IMG/VR virus record: IMGVR_UViG_3300025704_000107
Coordinates: 1-24,131 of that record
Strand: one strand, 5' to 3'
Length of the DNA: 24,131 nucleotides
Origin: a virus
The position numbers and the translations under genes were made by a program. Numbering within the stretch: position 1 is the stretch's first letter; each line of letters starts with the position of its first letter. Positions 15,269 through 22,527 of the stretch are shown here, piece by piece. The notes under the pieces are model-generated. The model was not told the DNA's origin, did no database searches, and worked only from the letters and a program-made list of their open reading frames with translations.

Positions 15269-15739
15269 ATGACAATCTTTAAAGTAGTTAATGAAACCGA
15301 TGGAAAAGTTTATGTAGGTTATTCGATTAATGATAACCCTAACAATTTAGGGGCAGGTAAATATATTAAAAGAGCAGTTAAAGATTTTGGAACAAGATCT
15401 TTTCAAAAAACTATTCTTGAAGAATTTGAATCTGAAGAATCATTAAGTCATATAATGGACAGGCTAGAATTTTGGATAAAAAATTATAAAGCCGATAATC
15501 CTAAATATGGATATAACGAAAGCGTACAAGAATTAATTCCACAAAAAAAGAGACTTACTAAAAAACTACAAGTTCTCTTAACACCAGAAGATGAAGATAA
15601 TTTAAATTCAATCATCATCGAAAAATCAATGGAAAATAAAACAAAACCGTTGCCAGTATCCAAATATGTAAGACAGTTAATAGTTAAACATATAGTAGAG
15701 GAAACTGCACCTGAAAAACAATTAATAAAAACTAAATAA
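15269..15739 (+). CDS. Free-standing GIY-YIG homing-type endonuclease
   Basis: This 156-residue protein has the GIY-YIG nuclease layout: IFKVVNETDGKVYVGYS (3-19), with FKV in the GIY place and YVG (15-17) as the second motif; KRAVKDFGTRSFQ with R35; the catalytic Glu E67 in RLEFWIKNY; and GYNES (81-85) closing the domain. Residues about 95-140 are basic and helical (LTPEDEDNLNSIII, VSKYVRQLIVKHIVEE) and could be a ribbon-helix-helix-like DNA-binding tail. In T4, such Seg endonucleases are selfish genes that cut phage DNA lacking them and spread by repair. It is inserted between the tube gene and the tail assembly gene, just after a terminator. The G of GIY is not conserved, so activity is likely but not certain. 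Confidence 0.8.
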   Translation: MTIFKVVNETDGKVYVGYSINDNPNNLGAGKYIKRAVKDFGTRSFQKTILEEFESEESLSHIMDRLEFWIKNYKADNPKYGYNESVQELIPQKKRLTKKLQVLLTPEDEDNLNSIIIEKSMENKTKPLPVSKYVRQLIVKHIVEETAPEKQLIKTK

Positions 15740-15741
15740 TT

Positions 15742-16746
15742 ATGAGTAGTCACGAAGACAATATTAAAAAAGAATTTGAGGCAGCTGAAGGTATAGTAGA
15801 TACTAAAGCCGAGGTAAAAACAAATGAAGATGGTAAAATTACCGAGTTAGGTAAAGTAGATACTAGTAGAGGATCTGGTGTAACATCCATTGATGATCCA
15901 GAAATACAAAGAATACAAGCATTAACAGGTTATGTTAAATTAGACTTAATAAACTTTCCTTCTGGTGGACAATTTTATAGAGAAGATTTTGAAATTCATA
16001 TTAGAGCCGCGAGAGTTGGTGAGATTAGAGAATTCTCTACATTAGATGAAGAAAATATTTTAGATGTAGATGAAAAGCTAAACTCGCTTCTAGTGAACTG
16101 TACAAAAGTTATGTATGGTAACCAAAGGGGATCCTACAGGGATGTATTAGAAGAGGATAGAATATACTTAATCTTATCTATTAGAGAGTTAACATTCAAA
16201 GAAGGTGAAAATAAACTGATGATGCCAGTTGGAAAAAAGAATTGTAAAACAGGGACTTGTAAATCTCAAGAATCTATGGAGCTAAGAACAGGCAATCTTC
16301 AATTTAATGATAAAGATGATTTATTAGAAAAGTATTATGACCATGAAAATAAATGTTTTACTGTTACAACTAAAAGCCACGGGTCATTAACTATTGCACC
16401 ACCAACAATTGGTGTTATGAGATCTATTACCGATTGGATACGAAAAAGAGAAGAAGAAAATAAACCCTGGGATAAATCATCCTTAGCTATCTTACCTTAC
16501 ATTCAAAGAGAATGGAGAGGATTTAATGATAAAGAAATATTTTCAGCCGTTACAAATTTTCAAGGTTGGGATGCTAGCAAATACTCAATTATTTATAGAT
16601 TGGTAGAGAAAGCAAAAATAGGAGTAAAACCGGAATTTGTATTTCCGTGTGATAGCTGTGGTGAGGAGGTCGCAGTTCCGCTCACGTTTCCCGGCGGGAT
16701 CAAAGCTCTCTTTATTATTCAAGATATCTCTTCTGAACTTTTATAA
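15742..16746 (+). CDS. gp26-type baseplate/tail assembly protein (T4_baseplate family)
   Basis: This 334-residue protein fits the family of T4 gp26: LDLINFPSGGQFY...IHIRAARVGEIREFSTLDEENI (67-107), then LLVNCTKVM (116-124), LILSIRELTF (143-152) and two Cys pairs, C168/C173 and C303/C306 (CDSC), that may form a zinc knuckle. It ends shortly after VPLTFPGGIKALF, where relatives would be expected to continue into a further helical part; that part seems to be encoded in the next frame. Its place just before the tape measure gene is that of tail assembly chaperones. A disordered acidic N-terminus (1-55) is present. It starts 2 nt after the endonuclease stop. Residues about 300-325 use unusually GC-rich codons. 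The family call is good; the exact role (hub part or chaperone) is not settled. Confidence 0.8.
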   Translation: MSSHEDNIKKEFEAAEGIVDTKAEVKTNEDGKITELGKVDTSRGSGVTSIDDPEIQRIQALTGYVKLDLINFPSGGQFYREDFEIHIRAARVGEIREFSTLDEENILDVDEKLNSLLVNCTKVMYGNQRGSYRDVLEEDRIYLILSIRELTFKEGENKLMMPVGKKNCKTGTCKSQESMELRTGNLQFNDKDDLLEKYYDHENKCFTVTTKSHGSLTIAPPTIGVMRSITDWIRKREEENKPWDKSSLAILPYIQREWRGFNDKEIFSAVTNFQGWDASKYSIIYRLVEKAKIGVKPEFVFPCDSCGEEVAVPLTFPGGIKALFIIQDISSELL

Positions 16747-16996
16747 AGTACGAGTACTATTATTAGAAAAGTTGCATCTCCAGCCTTCAGAGCTGGATTT
16801 GCTTCCTTTCTATGAGTATGAATATACTTTAGAAATGTTTAATGAGATTCTCAAGGATCGTAATGACGAGGATAAACAGAATACTCAATCCTATTCGGAT
16901 AAATATAATACGGACAGCATGTCTAAGTCTATGAGCAAACAGATGAGTTCTTTTAAAGCACCATCTATGCCTAATATTAGTATGCCAAAGTTCTGA
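16637..16996 (+). CDS. Frame +1 extension of gp26-type protein (likely frameshift product)
   Basis: The ORF can be opened at the ATG at 16637 (119 residues), but its first 34 residues overlap the end of the previous gene in another frame and do not look like protein. The convincing part begins at about 16739: FYKVRVLLLEKLHLQPSELDLLPFYEYEYTLEMFNEILKDR, then a Ser/Met/Lys-rich tail. The 'lhLxPsElDxLPFYEYEY' helix is what one expects after the ISSEL end of the upstream frame, so both pieces probably make one protein by a +1 (or -2) ribosomal shift near 16735-16746. No ATG or convincing start lies between 16640 and 16742 in this frame. A sequencing error is the main alternative. It ends 16 nt before the tape measure gene. 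Confidence 0.6.
   Translation: MYFRVIAVVRRSQFRSRFPAGSKLSLLFKISLLNFYKVRVLLLEKLHLQPSELDLLPFYEYEYTLEMFNEILKDRNDEDKQNTQSYSDKYNTDSMSKSMSKQMSSFKAPSMPNISMPKF
16735..16746 (+). other. Candidate programmed frameshift site
   Basis: The upstream frame reads GAA CTT TTA TAA. Skipping one T after CTT gives GAA CTT T TAT AAA GTA, joining SEL to YKVRVLLLEKL. The run of five T and the following stop codon resemble the CUU-U-stop logic of the prfB +1 site; a -2 slip after TTA gives the same frame. Tail assembly chaperones of many tailed phages use such shifts just before the tape measure gene. Confidence 0.5.
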
Positions 16997-17012
16997 TAAA
17001 TAAATAGATTGA

Positions 17013-20000
17013 ATGGCCGCTGTAACTCTTAAAGATTTAATGGACCCTCTAACAAAAATAGAGGCTGCTGCACAGAGCACTAATGAAAAATTAGATGCTC
17101 TTATTGCAGTTTCTACTGGTGGAGGTGGAGGTGGTGATTTTACAAAGGAGGTTGTTAATCAGTTAGAAAAACAAACTGACTTACTTAGGGTAATAGCAAA
17201 TTCTGGAAGTGATTCATCTAATTCAAATCAAGTAGGTTTATTAATAGACGAAGCATTTGCTCAGACTCAATTACTAAGTGCCATTGAAGCAAACACATCC
17301 AGAAATCCATTAGGAGGAATGTTTAGTAAAAAGGGTGGTAAGGCTAAGAAAAGTAATGCCGGGGCTACATTAGAAGATTTAGGTCTTGGTGCAAAACTAA
17401 CAGCAAAAGCAATGATGCTGTGGTTATTAGTACCAAAGAAAGCTTTAAGTAAATTTAAAGGTTTTGTAACTTCTACACTAGACTCTTTTGAAAGTGTAAA
17501 ACCTAAAAGAGTAGAAGCTGGGGCAAAGGCAGTGTCTTTAGTATCAGCAGCAGCAATGATATCGGCAAAGGCAATGATGAAGTGGCTGTTTGTACCTGAA
17601 AAGGCTGTTGATAAATTTACAAATTACATAATTAAGTTAGATAAAGCTTTATCTAAAACTCAACCAAAGAATGCAAAGAAAGGTGCGAAAGCCTTAGGTG
17701 CAATGGGAGATTCCATAATGAAATTCTCAAAAGCATTAGCTCTATCAGCAATATTACTTATACCTGGTATGTTAGCAATACCATTCTTAATATTATCTAT
17801 GACGGTTGTAGGTGGGGCAATTGCATTATTAGGAGGTAAGAAACTTTCTCAAAGAATTGGTAGAGGAGCAAGGACTTTAGATAAAGTAGGAGATGCATTA
17901 AAATCTTTTGCAATAGGAATCGGTTTATTTGCACTTTCTACAATGTTTATTATATTAGCTCCACCTATTTTAATAGGAATGGTTGCTTCGTTGGTATTAA
18001 TACCTGGTGCGATTGCAATCTTAGGTGGTAAGAAAATGTCTAAAAGAATCAGAAGAGGTGCATTAGGTCTTGCAATTTTAGGTGTAGCATTAATACCTTT
18101 TGCTTTAGGTTTAGCAATCTTTTCAATGGCTACAAAAGGTAATGGTATTGGTGATGTTCTTATTCAAGGTGCTACAATATTAGCAATTGGCGCCTCTGCT
18201 GCTTTAGTTGGAAAATTTGGAATATCTAATATTTTACAAGGTGCATTAGCATTAGCAGTTAATGGTTTAGGATTAATGGTATTTAGTTTAGGATATGTAC
18301 CATTTGCAAAAGCTACTAAAGGATTAGGCTTAGGTGATGTATTAGTACAGTCTGGAATATTAATTGCAATAGGTGGAATTATGGCATTAGCAGGATTAGC
18401 TGTTGCTGCAACTGCAGGTGCTGCTCTCTTAGGACCTGTTTTATATGGAGCTGCCGGTTTAGCATTACAAGAATTGGCGCCTGGTTTACTTGACATGAAA
18501 AAGGTAGACTATTCGAAAAAAGATGCTGAAAATTTATCATTTACATTAGGTGCTGTTGCTGCTGCGTTTTCAGGTGTGGATCCTGAGGCAGGTTTCTTAT
18601 CCAATGTAGGTAATGTATTTAGTAGAGTTGTACAAAGTGGTGCAGGTGTAGCCGCCGCTGCTATGTATGGTGCTGCTGGTTTAGCATTACAAGAATTATC
18701 AGTAGGTCTTACTAAATTTAAGGCAGTAGGATTTACTGAAGCAGATTCACAAGAGCTTGCTGTTGCTTTAGGTTCTGTTAGCGGAGCATTCGCACAAGCA
18801 GGTGGAGAACCTGCAAGTCCTGGTGGATTATTTGGTGCAGTATTTGGAAATACATTTAGCCCTAATGCTACCGAGAGAGGTATTGATTCTGTAATGGATT
18901 CTGGTAAAGCTCTTGCTGAAATTACAAAAGGGTTGGCTGCTTTCTTAGATCTTAAGAAGAAATATAAATTAGATGCAGCTGCATTTCAAGAAGGTGGATT
19001 CTTAGCTGTATCAATTGCAGATACATTAGGATTCTTAAGTAAAGCGTTTGCTTCTATTGGAGGAATGGAAACTGAAGATTCTTGGGGTCCATTTAAATGG
19101 GACGAGAATAAAGTTGAAAAAGGTATTGATGCCGTTAAAGGTTCAGGTAGAGCTCTATCGGATATTACAGGTGGATTAAAGGCGTTCTTAGATTTACAAA
19201 AAAATTATGGATTAACTACTGAATCTTTCCAAGAAGGTGGATTCTTAGCAACAGCAGTGAAAGATACATTAGGATTTGTTAGTAAAGCTTTTGGTACAAT
19301 TGGGGGAATGGAAGTAGAAGATGGTTGGGGTCCGTTTAGTTGGGATGAGAATGTAGTGGAGAAAGGTGTTGATGCTGTTAAAGGTGCAGGGCAAGAACTT
19401 ACTAATATTGCAACAGGATTAAAAACATTCCAAGAACTAGTAGAAAAAGAAATTGACTTTAAACCTGGCGGTAAACTTGCAAACGCTGTTACTAATTCCT
19501 TATCATTTGTATCAACTGCATTTAGTGCGATTGGGGGAATGGAAGAAACGGATGGATGGTTTATATTTTCATGGGATGAAAACTCTGTAGAGAAAGGAAT
19601 TGATGCCGTAAAAGGAGCTGGTGCAGAACTTAGTAATATTGCAAACGGGTTAAAAACATTTGCGGATATGTCTACAACAGTTGACTTCAGTAAAAAAGGT
19701 AAACTTGCCACTGCGGTTAAAAATGCCTTATCATTCGTAGGTAGTGCATTTATGAAAATTGGTGGAATGGAAGAGACTGATGGTAATTGGTTATTTTCTT
19801 GGGATGAAAACTTAGTCCAAAAAGGTATTGAAAATGTAGATGGTGCTGGTACTGCATTAACTGATATTGCTAAAGGCTTACAATCATTTGCAGATTTAGA
19901 AAATCCAGCTGCTATTGCACAAAGTATAGAAACGATATTTACTTCTATAGGTGATACTTTTGTTAAGTATTATAAAGATCCTACATTTAGAAATGATTTG

Positions 20001-20426
20001 GATCATATGCAAGGATTTATAACAGAACTATCCACTTATGCACAAGACGGTTCATTAGCAAAGGCTGCAACAGATATTCAATCAATCTCTAATGCTGTGA
20101 ATTCTATTGATTCTATGAAAGCTGATTCTTTTGCAAAACTATTTAAAGGTGCAGGTGAATTAAGCTCTAATGCAAAAGCATATCAACAATTAGCAGAGGC
20201 TGTTGAAGAGATAAAAGATATTATGAGTGGGCAAGGTGAAAGTTTTGGAGAGTCAGTAGGTAGAAGTATATCAGATGTATTCGGTGGCGGTGATGATAAG
20301 AAGAAAGAATCTGGTGGTATGGGTAAAACACTTGCAAGAATGAATTCTACTTTAGGAAGACTTAATTCAACTATGGGACAATTACCTGCATCAATTCAAT
20401 CAATCAAAATCATAGTAGAAGATTAA
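17013..20426 (+). CDS. Tape measure protein
   Basis: This 1137-residue protein has the usual traits of a tape measure protein: great length, N-terminal coiled coil (about 10-90, TKIEAAAQSTNEKLDALI), a long central hydrophobic region (about 236-490) with several membrane-like helices, tandem repeats (about 620-960) and a polar helical end. It sits directly after the tail assembly chaperone genes. Tape measures set tail length and later enter the host envelope. The hydrophobic part itself repeats about every 61-63 residues (GGKKLSQRIGRGA / GGKKMSKRIRRGA; ATKGNGIGDVL / ATKGLGLGDVL). T4 gp29 has 590 residues for a tail of about 100 nm, so by the usual 0.15 nm per residue this phage's tail could be about 170 nm. 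No peptidase motif is seen. The function is inferred from architecture and position. Confidence 0.85.
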   Translation: MAAVTLKDLMDPLTKIEAAAQSTNEKLDALIAVSTGGGGGGDFTKEVVNQLEKQTDLLRVIANSGSDSSNSNQVGLLIDEAFAQTQLLSAIEANTSRNPLGGMFSKKGGKAKKSNAGATLEDLGLGAKLTAKAMMLWLLVPKKALSKFKGFVTSTLDSFESVKPKRVEAGAKAVSLVSAAAMISAKAMMKWLFVPEKAVDKFTNYIIKLDKALSKTQPKNAKKGAKALGAMGDSIMKFSKALALSAILLIPGMLAIPFLILSMTVVGGAIALLGGKKLSQRIGRGARTLDKVGDALKSFAIGIGLFALSTMFIILAPPILIGMVASLVLIPGAIAILGGKKMSKRIRRGALGLAILGVALIPFALGLAIFSMATKGNGIGDVLIQGATILAIGASAALVGKFGISNILQGALALAVNGLGLMVFSLGYVPFAKATKGLGLGDVLVQSGILIAIGGIMALAGLAVAATAGAALLGPVLYGAAGLALQELAPGLLDMKKVDYSKKDAENLSFTLGAVAAAFSGVDPEAGFLSNVGNVFSRVVQSGAGVAAAAMYGAAGLALQELSVGLTKFKAVGFTEADSQELAVALGSVSGAFAQAGGEPASPGGLFGAVFGNTFSPNATERGIDSVMDSGKALAEITKGLAAFLDLKKKYKLDAAAFQEGGFLAVSIADTLGFLSKAFASIGGMETEDSWGPFKWDENKVEKGIDAVKGSGRALSDITGGLKAFLDLQKNYGLTTESFQEGGFLATAVKDTLGFVSKAFGTIGGMEVEDGWGPFSWDENVVEKGVDAVKGAGQELTNIATGLKTFQELVEKEIDFKPGGKLANAVTNSLSFVSTAFSAIGGMEETDGWFIFSWDENSVEKGIDAVKGAGAELSNIANGLKTFADMSTTVDFSKKGKLATAVKNALSFVGSAFMKIGGMEETDGNWLFSWDENLVQKGIENVDGAGTALTDIAKGLQSFADLENPAAIAQSIETIFTSIGDTFVKYYKDPTFRNDLDHMQGFITELSTYAQDGSLAKAATDIQSISNAVNSIDSMKADSFAKLFKGAGELSSNAKAYQQLAEAVEEIKDIMSGQGESFGESVGRSISDVFGGGDDKKKESGGMGKTLARMNSTLGRLNSTMGQLPASIQSIKIIVED
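18867..19899 (+). repeat. Tandem 76-81-residue repeats in tape measure gene
   Basis: About five copies, the first and last partial, of a unit containing IGGME..DGW..FSWDEN.VEKGID.V and then GAG.EL..I..GLK.F. The IGGME start recurs at about 19056, 19299, 19530 and 19758, giving periods of 243, 231 and 228 nt (81, 77 and 76 residues). The copies are well diverged at the DNA level, so this is an old, selected repeat rather than a recent slippage. Confidence 0.85.
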
Positions 20427-20440
20427 TTTCTAAAATCTTA

Positions 20441-20469
20441 AAACCTTTTTACATTTTAGCTATATAAAA
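20441..20469 (+). promoter_or_regulatory. Candidate promoter, AAAC-N16/17-ATATAAA class
   Basis: AAAC (20441-20444), a T-rich spacer, then TATATAAAA (20461-20469). The spacer is one base longer to ATATAAA than in the three sister sites, and the start codon at 20514 is about 45 nt further on, longer than elsewhere in the window. Confidence 0.45.
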
Positions 20470-20513
20470 TTTAACAGAGAGAGTCTGGAAATAGTATAGT
20501 TTAAAAGTATAAT

Positions 20514-21311
20514 ATGGAAAATGTAAAAAACATAGTTTGGTTTGACTTAGAAACCACAGGAGTTAACACAAGTAGCGATAGAATTATCGAGATCGCAATG
20601 ATAAAAACCGATTCTGAAGGAAATGAAATAGATTCTTTTCAGTCATTAGTTAATCCCGGCCCAAATGCAGTTATGAGAGAAGAAGCTCAGGACAAGCATG
20701 GCATATCACCAGAACAATTAAAAGATGCACCACAATTTGATTTAATAGCAAAAGAAGTTTTAGACTTTATTGATGATAGTGACTTAGGTGGATATAACGC
20801 GCTTTACTTTGATGTACCAATGCTCGTAGAGGAATTTATGAGAAGTGGTATTGCATTCTCGCATCGCCAAAGAGCTGTAGTAGATCCTTTTTTAATTTAT
20901 TCAAAATATGAACGTAGAGATTTAAGTACTGCATATAAAAAATATACAGGAAAAGATTTAGAAGGCGCTCATAGAGCCGACGTTGATATTCGTGCAACAA
21001 TGGAAATATTCCAAAAGCAAAAAGAACTTTATGATATGCCTACAACAGCAAAAGAAATTGATGATGTTGTAAATGAATCAAGAAAAAATCAAGTAGACCT
21101 TAGTGGTAAATATAAATTTGCTGAAATAAACGGTAAACGAGAAATTGTATTTAACTTTGGTAAAAACAAAGGTAAACCGTTTAAAGAAGTTTATGAAACG
21201 GATGCAAGGTATATTCAATGGATTATTGATAAGGGTGAATTCTCAAAAGAGGTAAAAATCATATCTCGTAAACTCTTAGAAAAAATGAGAGCTGAAAACC
21301 CTGTTATTTAA
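20514..21311 (+). CDS. DnaQ-like 3'-5' exonuclease with ExoX-type C-terminal domain
   Basis: This 265-residue DEDDh exonuclease hydrolyses single nucleotides from DNA 3' ends. Catalytic residues: D11 and E13 in WFDLETTG (9-16), D100 in LYFDVPML, and H153/D158 in GAHRADVDI (151-159). After a linker, residues about 195-262 (YKFAEINGKREIVFNFGKNKGKPFKEV...YIQWIIDKGEF) match the small domain found at the C-terminus of exonuclease X-like proteins and in other phage nucleases; it has a conserved FGKxKGKP turn. It could serve in host DNA degradation, repair or replication proofreading support. It follows the tape measure with an 87-nt gap and a promoter of the replication class, which suggests a separate transcript. 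The start at 20514 fits the usual position of FDLETTG near the N-terminus. Confidence 0.9.
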   Translation: MENVKNIVWFDLETTGVNTSSDRIIEIAMIKTDSEGNEIDSFQSLVNPGPNAVMREEAQDKHGISPEQLKDAPQFDLIAKEVLDFIDDSDLGGYNALYFDVPMLVEEFMRSGIAFSHRQRAVVDPFLIYSKYERRDLSTAYKKYTGKDLEGAHRADVDIRATMEIFQKQKELYDMPTTAKEIDDVVNESRKNQVDLSGKYKFAEINGKREIVFNFGKNKGKPFKEVYETDARYIQWIIDKGEFSKEVKIISRKLLEKMRAENPVI

Positions 21312-21370
21312 ATTGTTAATAACTTTTAGAAAAAAGATCTCATTTTATTTTCAATTCCCAATTAAATTGA

Positions 21371-21387
21371 TTATATTTATAATATAA
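21371..21387. other. 17-bp AT palindrome upstream of small-gene cluster
   Basis: TTATATT (21371-21377) and AATATAA (21381-21387) are perfect inverted copies around TAT. A second short inverted repeat, TCAATT/AATTGA (21351-21356, 21365-21370), lies just before it. Together they fill the 91-nt gap between the exonuclease and the gene at 21403. An operator or promoter is possible, but AT-rich palindromes are common by chance here. Confidence 0.3.
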
Positions 21388-21402
21388 TTAAACAAACGGA
21401 AT

Positions 21403-21699
21403 ATGTCTAAATATCAAGAACTACTACAAAATCCTCCACGGTTAACCGTAAAGAAAGAAGCAAGAGAGGTAATTATTAAGACGGTAAGTTGTATGTGTGA
21501 CAATGTACATTACCTTAAACTTAAGAAAAATTCAGAGGGTGATTTTAAAATGTCAGGTGGCGGATTTGCTTTATCTAATTGGCAAATGAAACATACATCA
21601 CATGACATCGAATGGATCGCTGATGAAGGTAAGTGGAATCAGGTATTTAGAATGATTAATACCGGGACAGAAAAAATTGAATCTTTAAAAAGTAGATAA
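21403..21699 (+). CDS. Hypothetical 98-residue protein
   Basis: Not recognised. The N-terminus is basic (PPRLTVKKEAREVIIK). A middle segment SCMCDNVHYLKLKKN holds two Cys in a CxC arrangement. The end, WIADEGKWNQVFRMINTG, looks like an amphipathic helix. It is first of five tightly packed small genes; its stop shares an A with the next ATG (TAATGG), so translation is coupled. Good codon structure and a Bacteroidota-like A-rich leader (attaaacaaacggaat) support it as a real gene. Confidence 0.65.
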   Translation: MSKYQELLQNPPRLTVKKEAREVIIKTVSCMCDNVHYLKLKKNSEGDFKMSGGGFALSNWQMKHTSHDIEWIADEGKWNQVFRMINTGTEKIESLKSR

Positions 21700-21932
21700 T
21701 GGCAATAACAACAAAACCAATGCCTGGATCTGAAAGAATCCATGTAGACTTAAGCGGACCAGACGGTAATGCATTTGCATTAATTGGATTGGCTCAAAAA
21801 TTAGCAAAACAACTTCACTATCAACCTGATGAAAGAGGAGAACTCACAACAGAAATGATGGGTGGAGATTACGATAACCTGTTAGAAATCTTTGATAAGC
21901 ATTTCGGAGAATTTGTAACATTACATAAATAA
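21699..21932 (+). CDS. Hypothetical conserved-looking small phage protein
   Basis: This 77-residue protein has an N-terminal strand and Gly-rich turn, SERIHVDLSGPDGNAFALIGLA (10-31), followed by a helix AQKLAKQL and an acidic C-terminus ending in an aromatic/His-rich helix (YDNLLEIFDKHFGEFVTLHK). Small phage proteins with an 'I.L.GP.GNAF.L...A..LAKQ' start are widespread, in my recollection, but have no known function. It overlaps the preceding stop by one base and ends 1 nt before the next ATG. Confidence 0.7.
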   Translation: MAITTKPMPGSERIHVDLSGPDGNAFALIGLAQKLAKQLHYQPDERGELTTEMMGGDYDNLLEIFDKHFGEFVTLHK

Positions 21933-21933
21933 T

Positions 21934-22119
21934 ATGAAAGAACCGACACCATACCGAATGATCACCGAAGAAGAACACATTGAAGAAATTCTAACAGAAG
22001 CATCTGCTTTTGGCTTAAGAGCCGAAGTAAAACAGTATGCTGAAAACTTATTAGATGAATCTCCAGAGATGGATCCAATTGATGCCTATACTCATGGGTT
22101 TGAGGAGTGGATTAAATAA
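21934..22119 (+). CDS. Hypothetical small helical acidic protein
   Basis: This 61-residue acidic protein is predicted all-helical (EEEHIEEILTEASAFGLRAEVKQYAENLL, then DAYTHGFEEWIK). The pattern 'ExxxxGLxxEVxxxA...AYxxxxxEW' occurs in several small phage proteins of unknown role. There is no Cys, membrane segment or catalytic motif. It is packed between neighbours with gaps of 1 and 3 nt, so it is part of one transcript with them. Confidence 0.65.
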   Translation: MKEPTPYRMITEEEHIEEILTEASAFGLRAEVKQYAENLLDESPEMDPIDAYTHGFEEWIK

Positions 22120-22122
22120 ACT

Positions 22123-22266
22123 ATGGAAAAAGACAACGAAGGCAAAAAACTGAAAGAAGTTAAGTTAACTCAACAAGAATGGTTTGATGCTCTTCGTGTT
22201 CCAACACCTATAAGAAATAAAAAAAAGTATAGGAGAAAGAAAAAACATAAAGGTAAAGATGATTAA
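22123..22266 (+). CDS. Small basic protein, 47 residues
   Basis: This ORF of 47 codons starts 3 nt after its neighbour's stop. The first half is mixed (KLTQQEWFDALRVPTP); the second is strikingly basic (RNKKKYRRKKKHKGKDD), as in nucleic-acid- or ribosome-binding peptides. Its stop overlaps the next ORF start by 8 nt. Function unknown. It is kept because its spacing fits the tight cluster and the ORF fills an otherwise empty 139-nt gap. Confidence 0.6.
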   Translation: MEKDNEGKKLKEVKLTQQEWFDALRVPTPIRNKKKYRRKKKHKGKDD

Positions 22267-22525
22267 TAGCGGTAAAGAATGGGCTTGGATGGATAACAAT
22301 CAAAAGTTAAAAAAATCAATGGAGTTAGAAGAAAGAAGAGATGAGATGAAATGGGTAGAAAAAGTTTTAACTCACAAAGATAATAAAGGTATACATTATC
22401 CGGCGCTCAAACAGCTTATTAATCTTTATCATAACAAATGGGCAAATAAAACTAAAGAGTCAAGGCTCGTGGATATTTACCGTCAATATCTTAAGTCAAT
22501 TTTAAGGAGTGAATTTGGTAGGTAA
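22259..22525 (+). CDS. Hypothetical charged helical protein
   Basis: This 88-residue protein is rich in Lys, Glu, Asn and Trp, and largely helical (NQKLKKSMELEERRDEMKWVEKVL, then YPALKQLINLYHNKWANK and IYRQYLKSIL). No family is recognised. The ATG lies 8 nt inside the previous ORF. After its stop comes a 43-nt gap with the topoisomerase promoter-like sequence. Confidence 0.6.
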   Translation: MINSGKEWAWMDNNQKLKKSMELEERRDEMKWVEKVLTHKDNKGIHYPALKQLINLYHNKWANKTKESRLVDIYRQYLKSILRSEFGR

Positions 22526-22527
22526 TT

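Noticed and set aside
15175-15741. Possible group I intron around the GIY-YIG gene
   Set aside because: Tube and gp26-type genes are both complete on either side and the endonuclease does not interrupt an ORF, so it is free-standing.
18164-18496. Minus-strand 110-residue ORF
   Set aside because: Antisense shadow of the Gly/Ala-rich hydrophobic region of the tape measure gene.
19205-19711. Minus-strand 168-residue ORF rich in Ser and Pro
   Set aside because: It lies wholly antisense to the tape measure repeats and reflects their codon pattern; it has no leader or motif.
18867-19899. CRISPR-like or recent DNA repeat array
   Set aside because: The repeats are protein-level, about 230-243 nt long, diverged in DNA, and inside one open frame.
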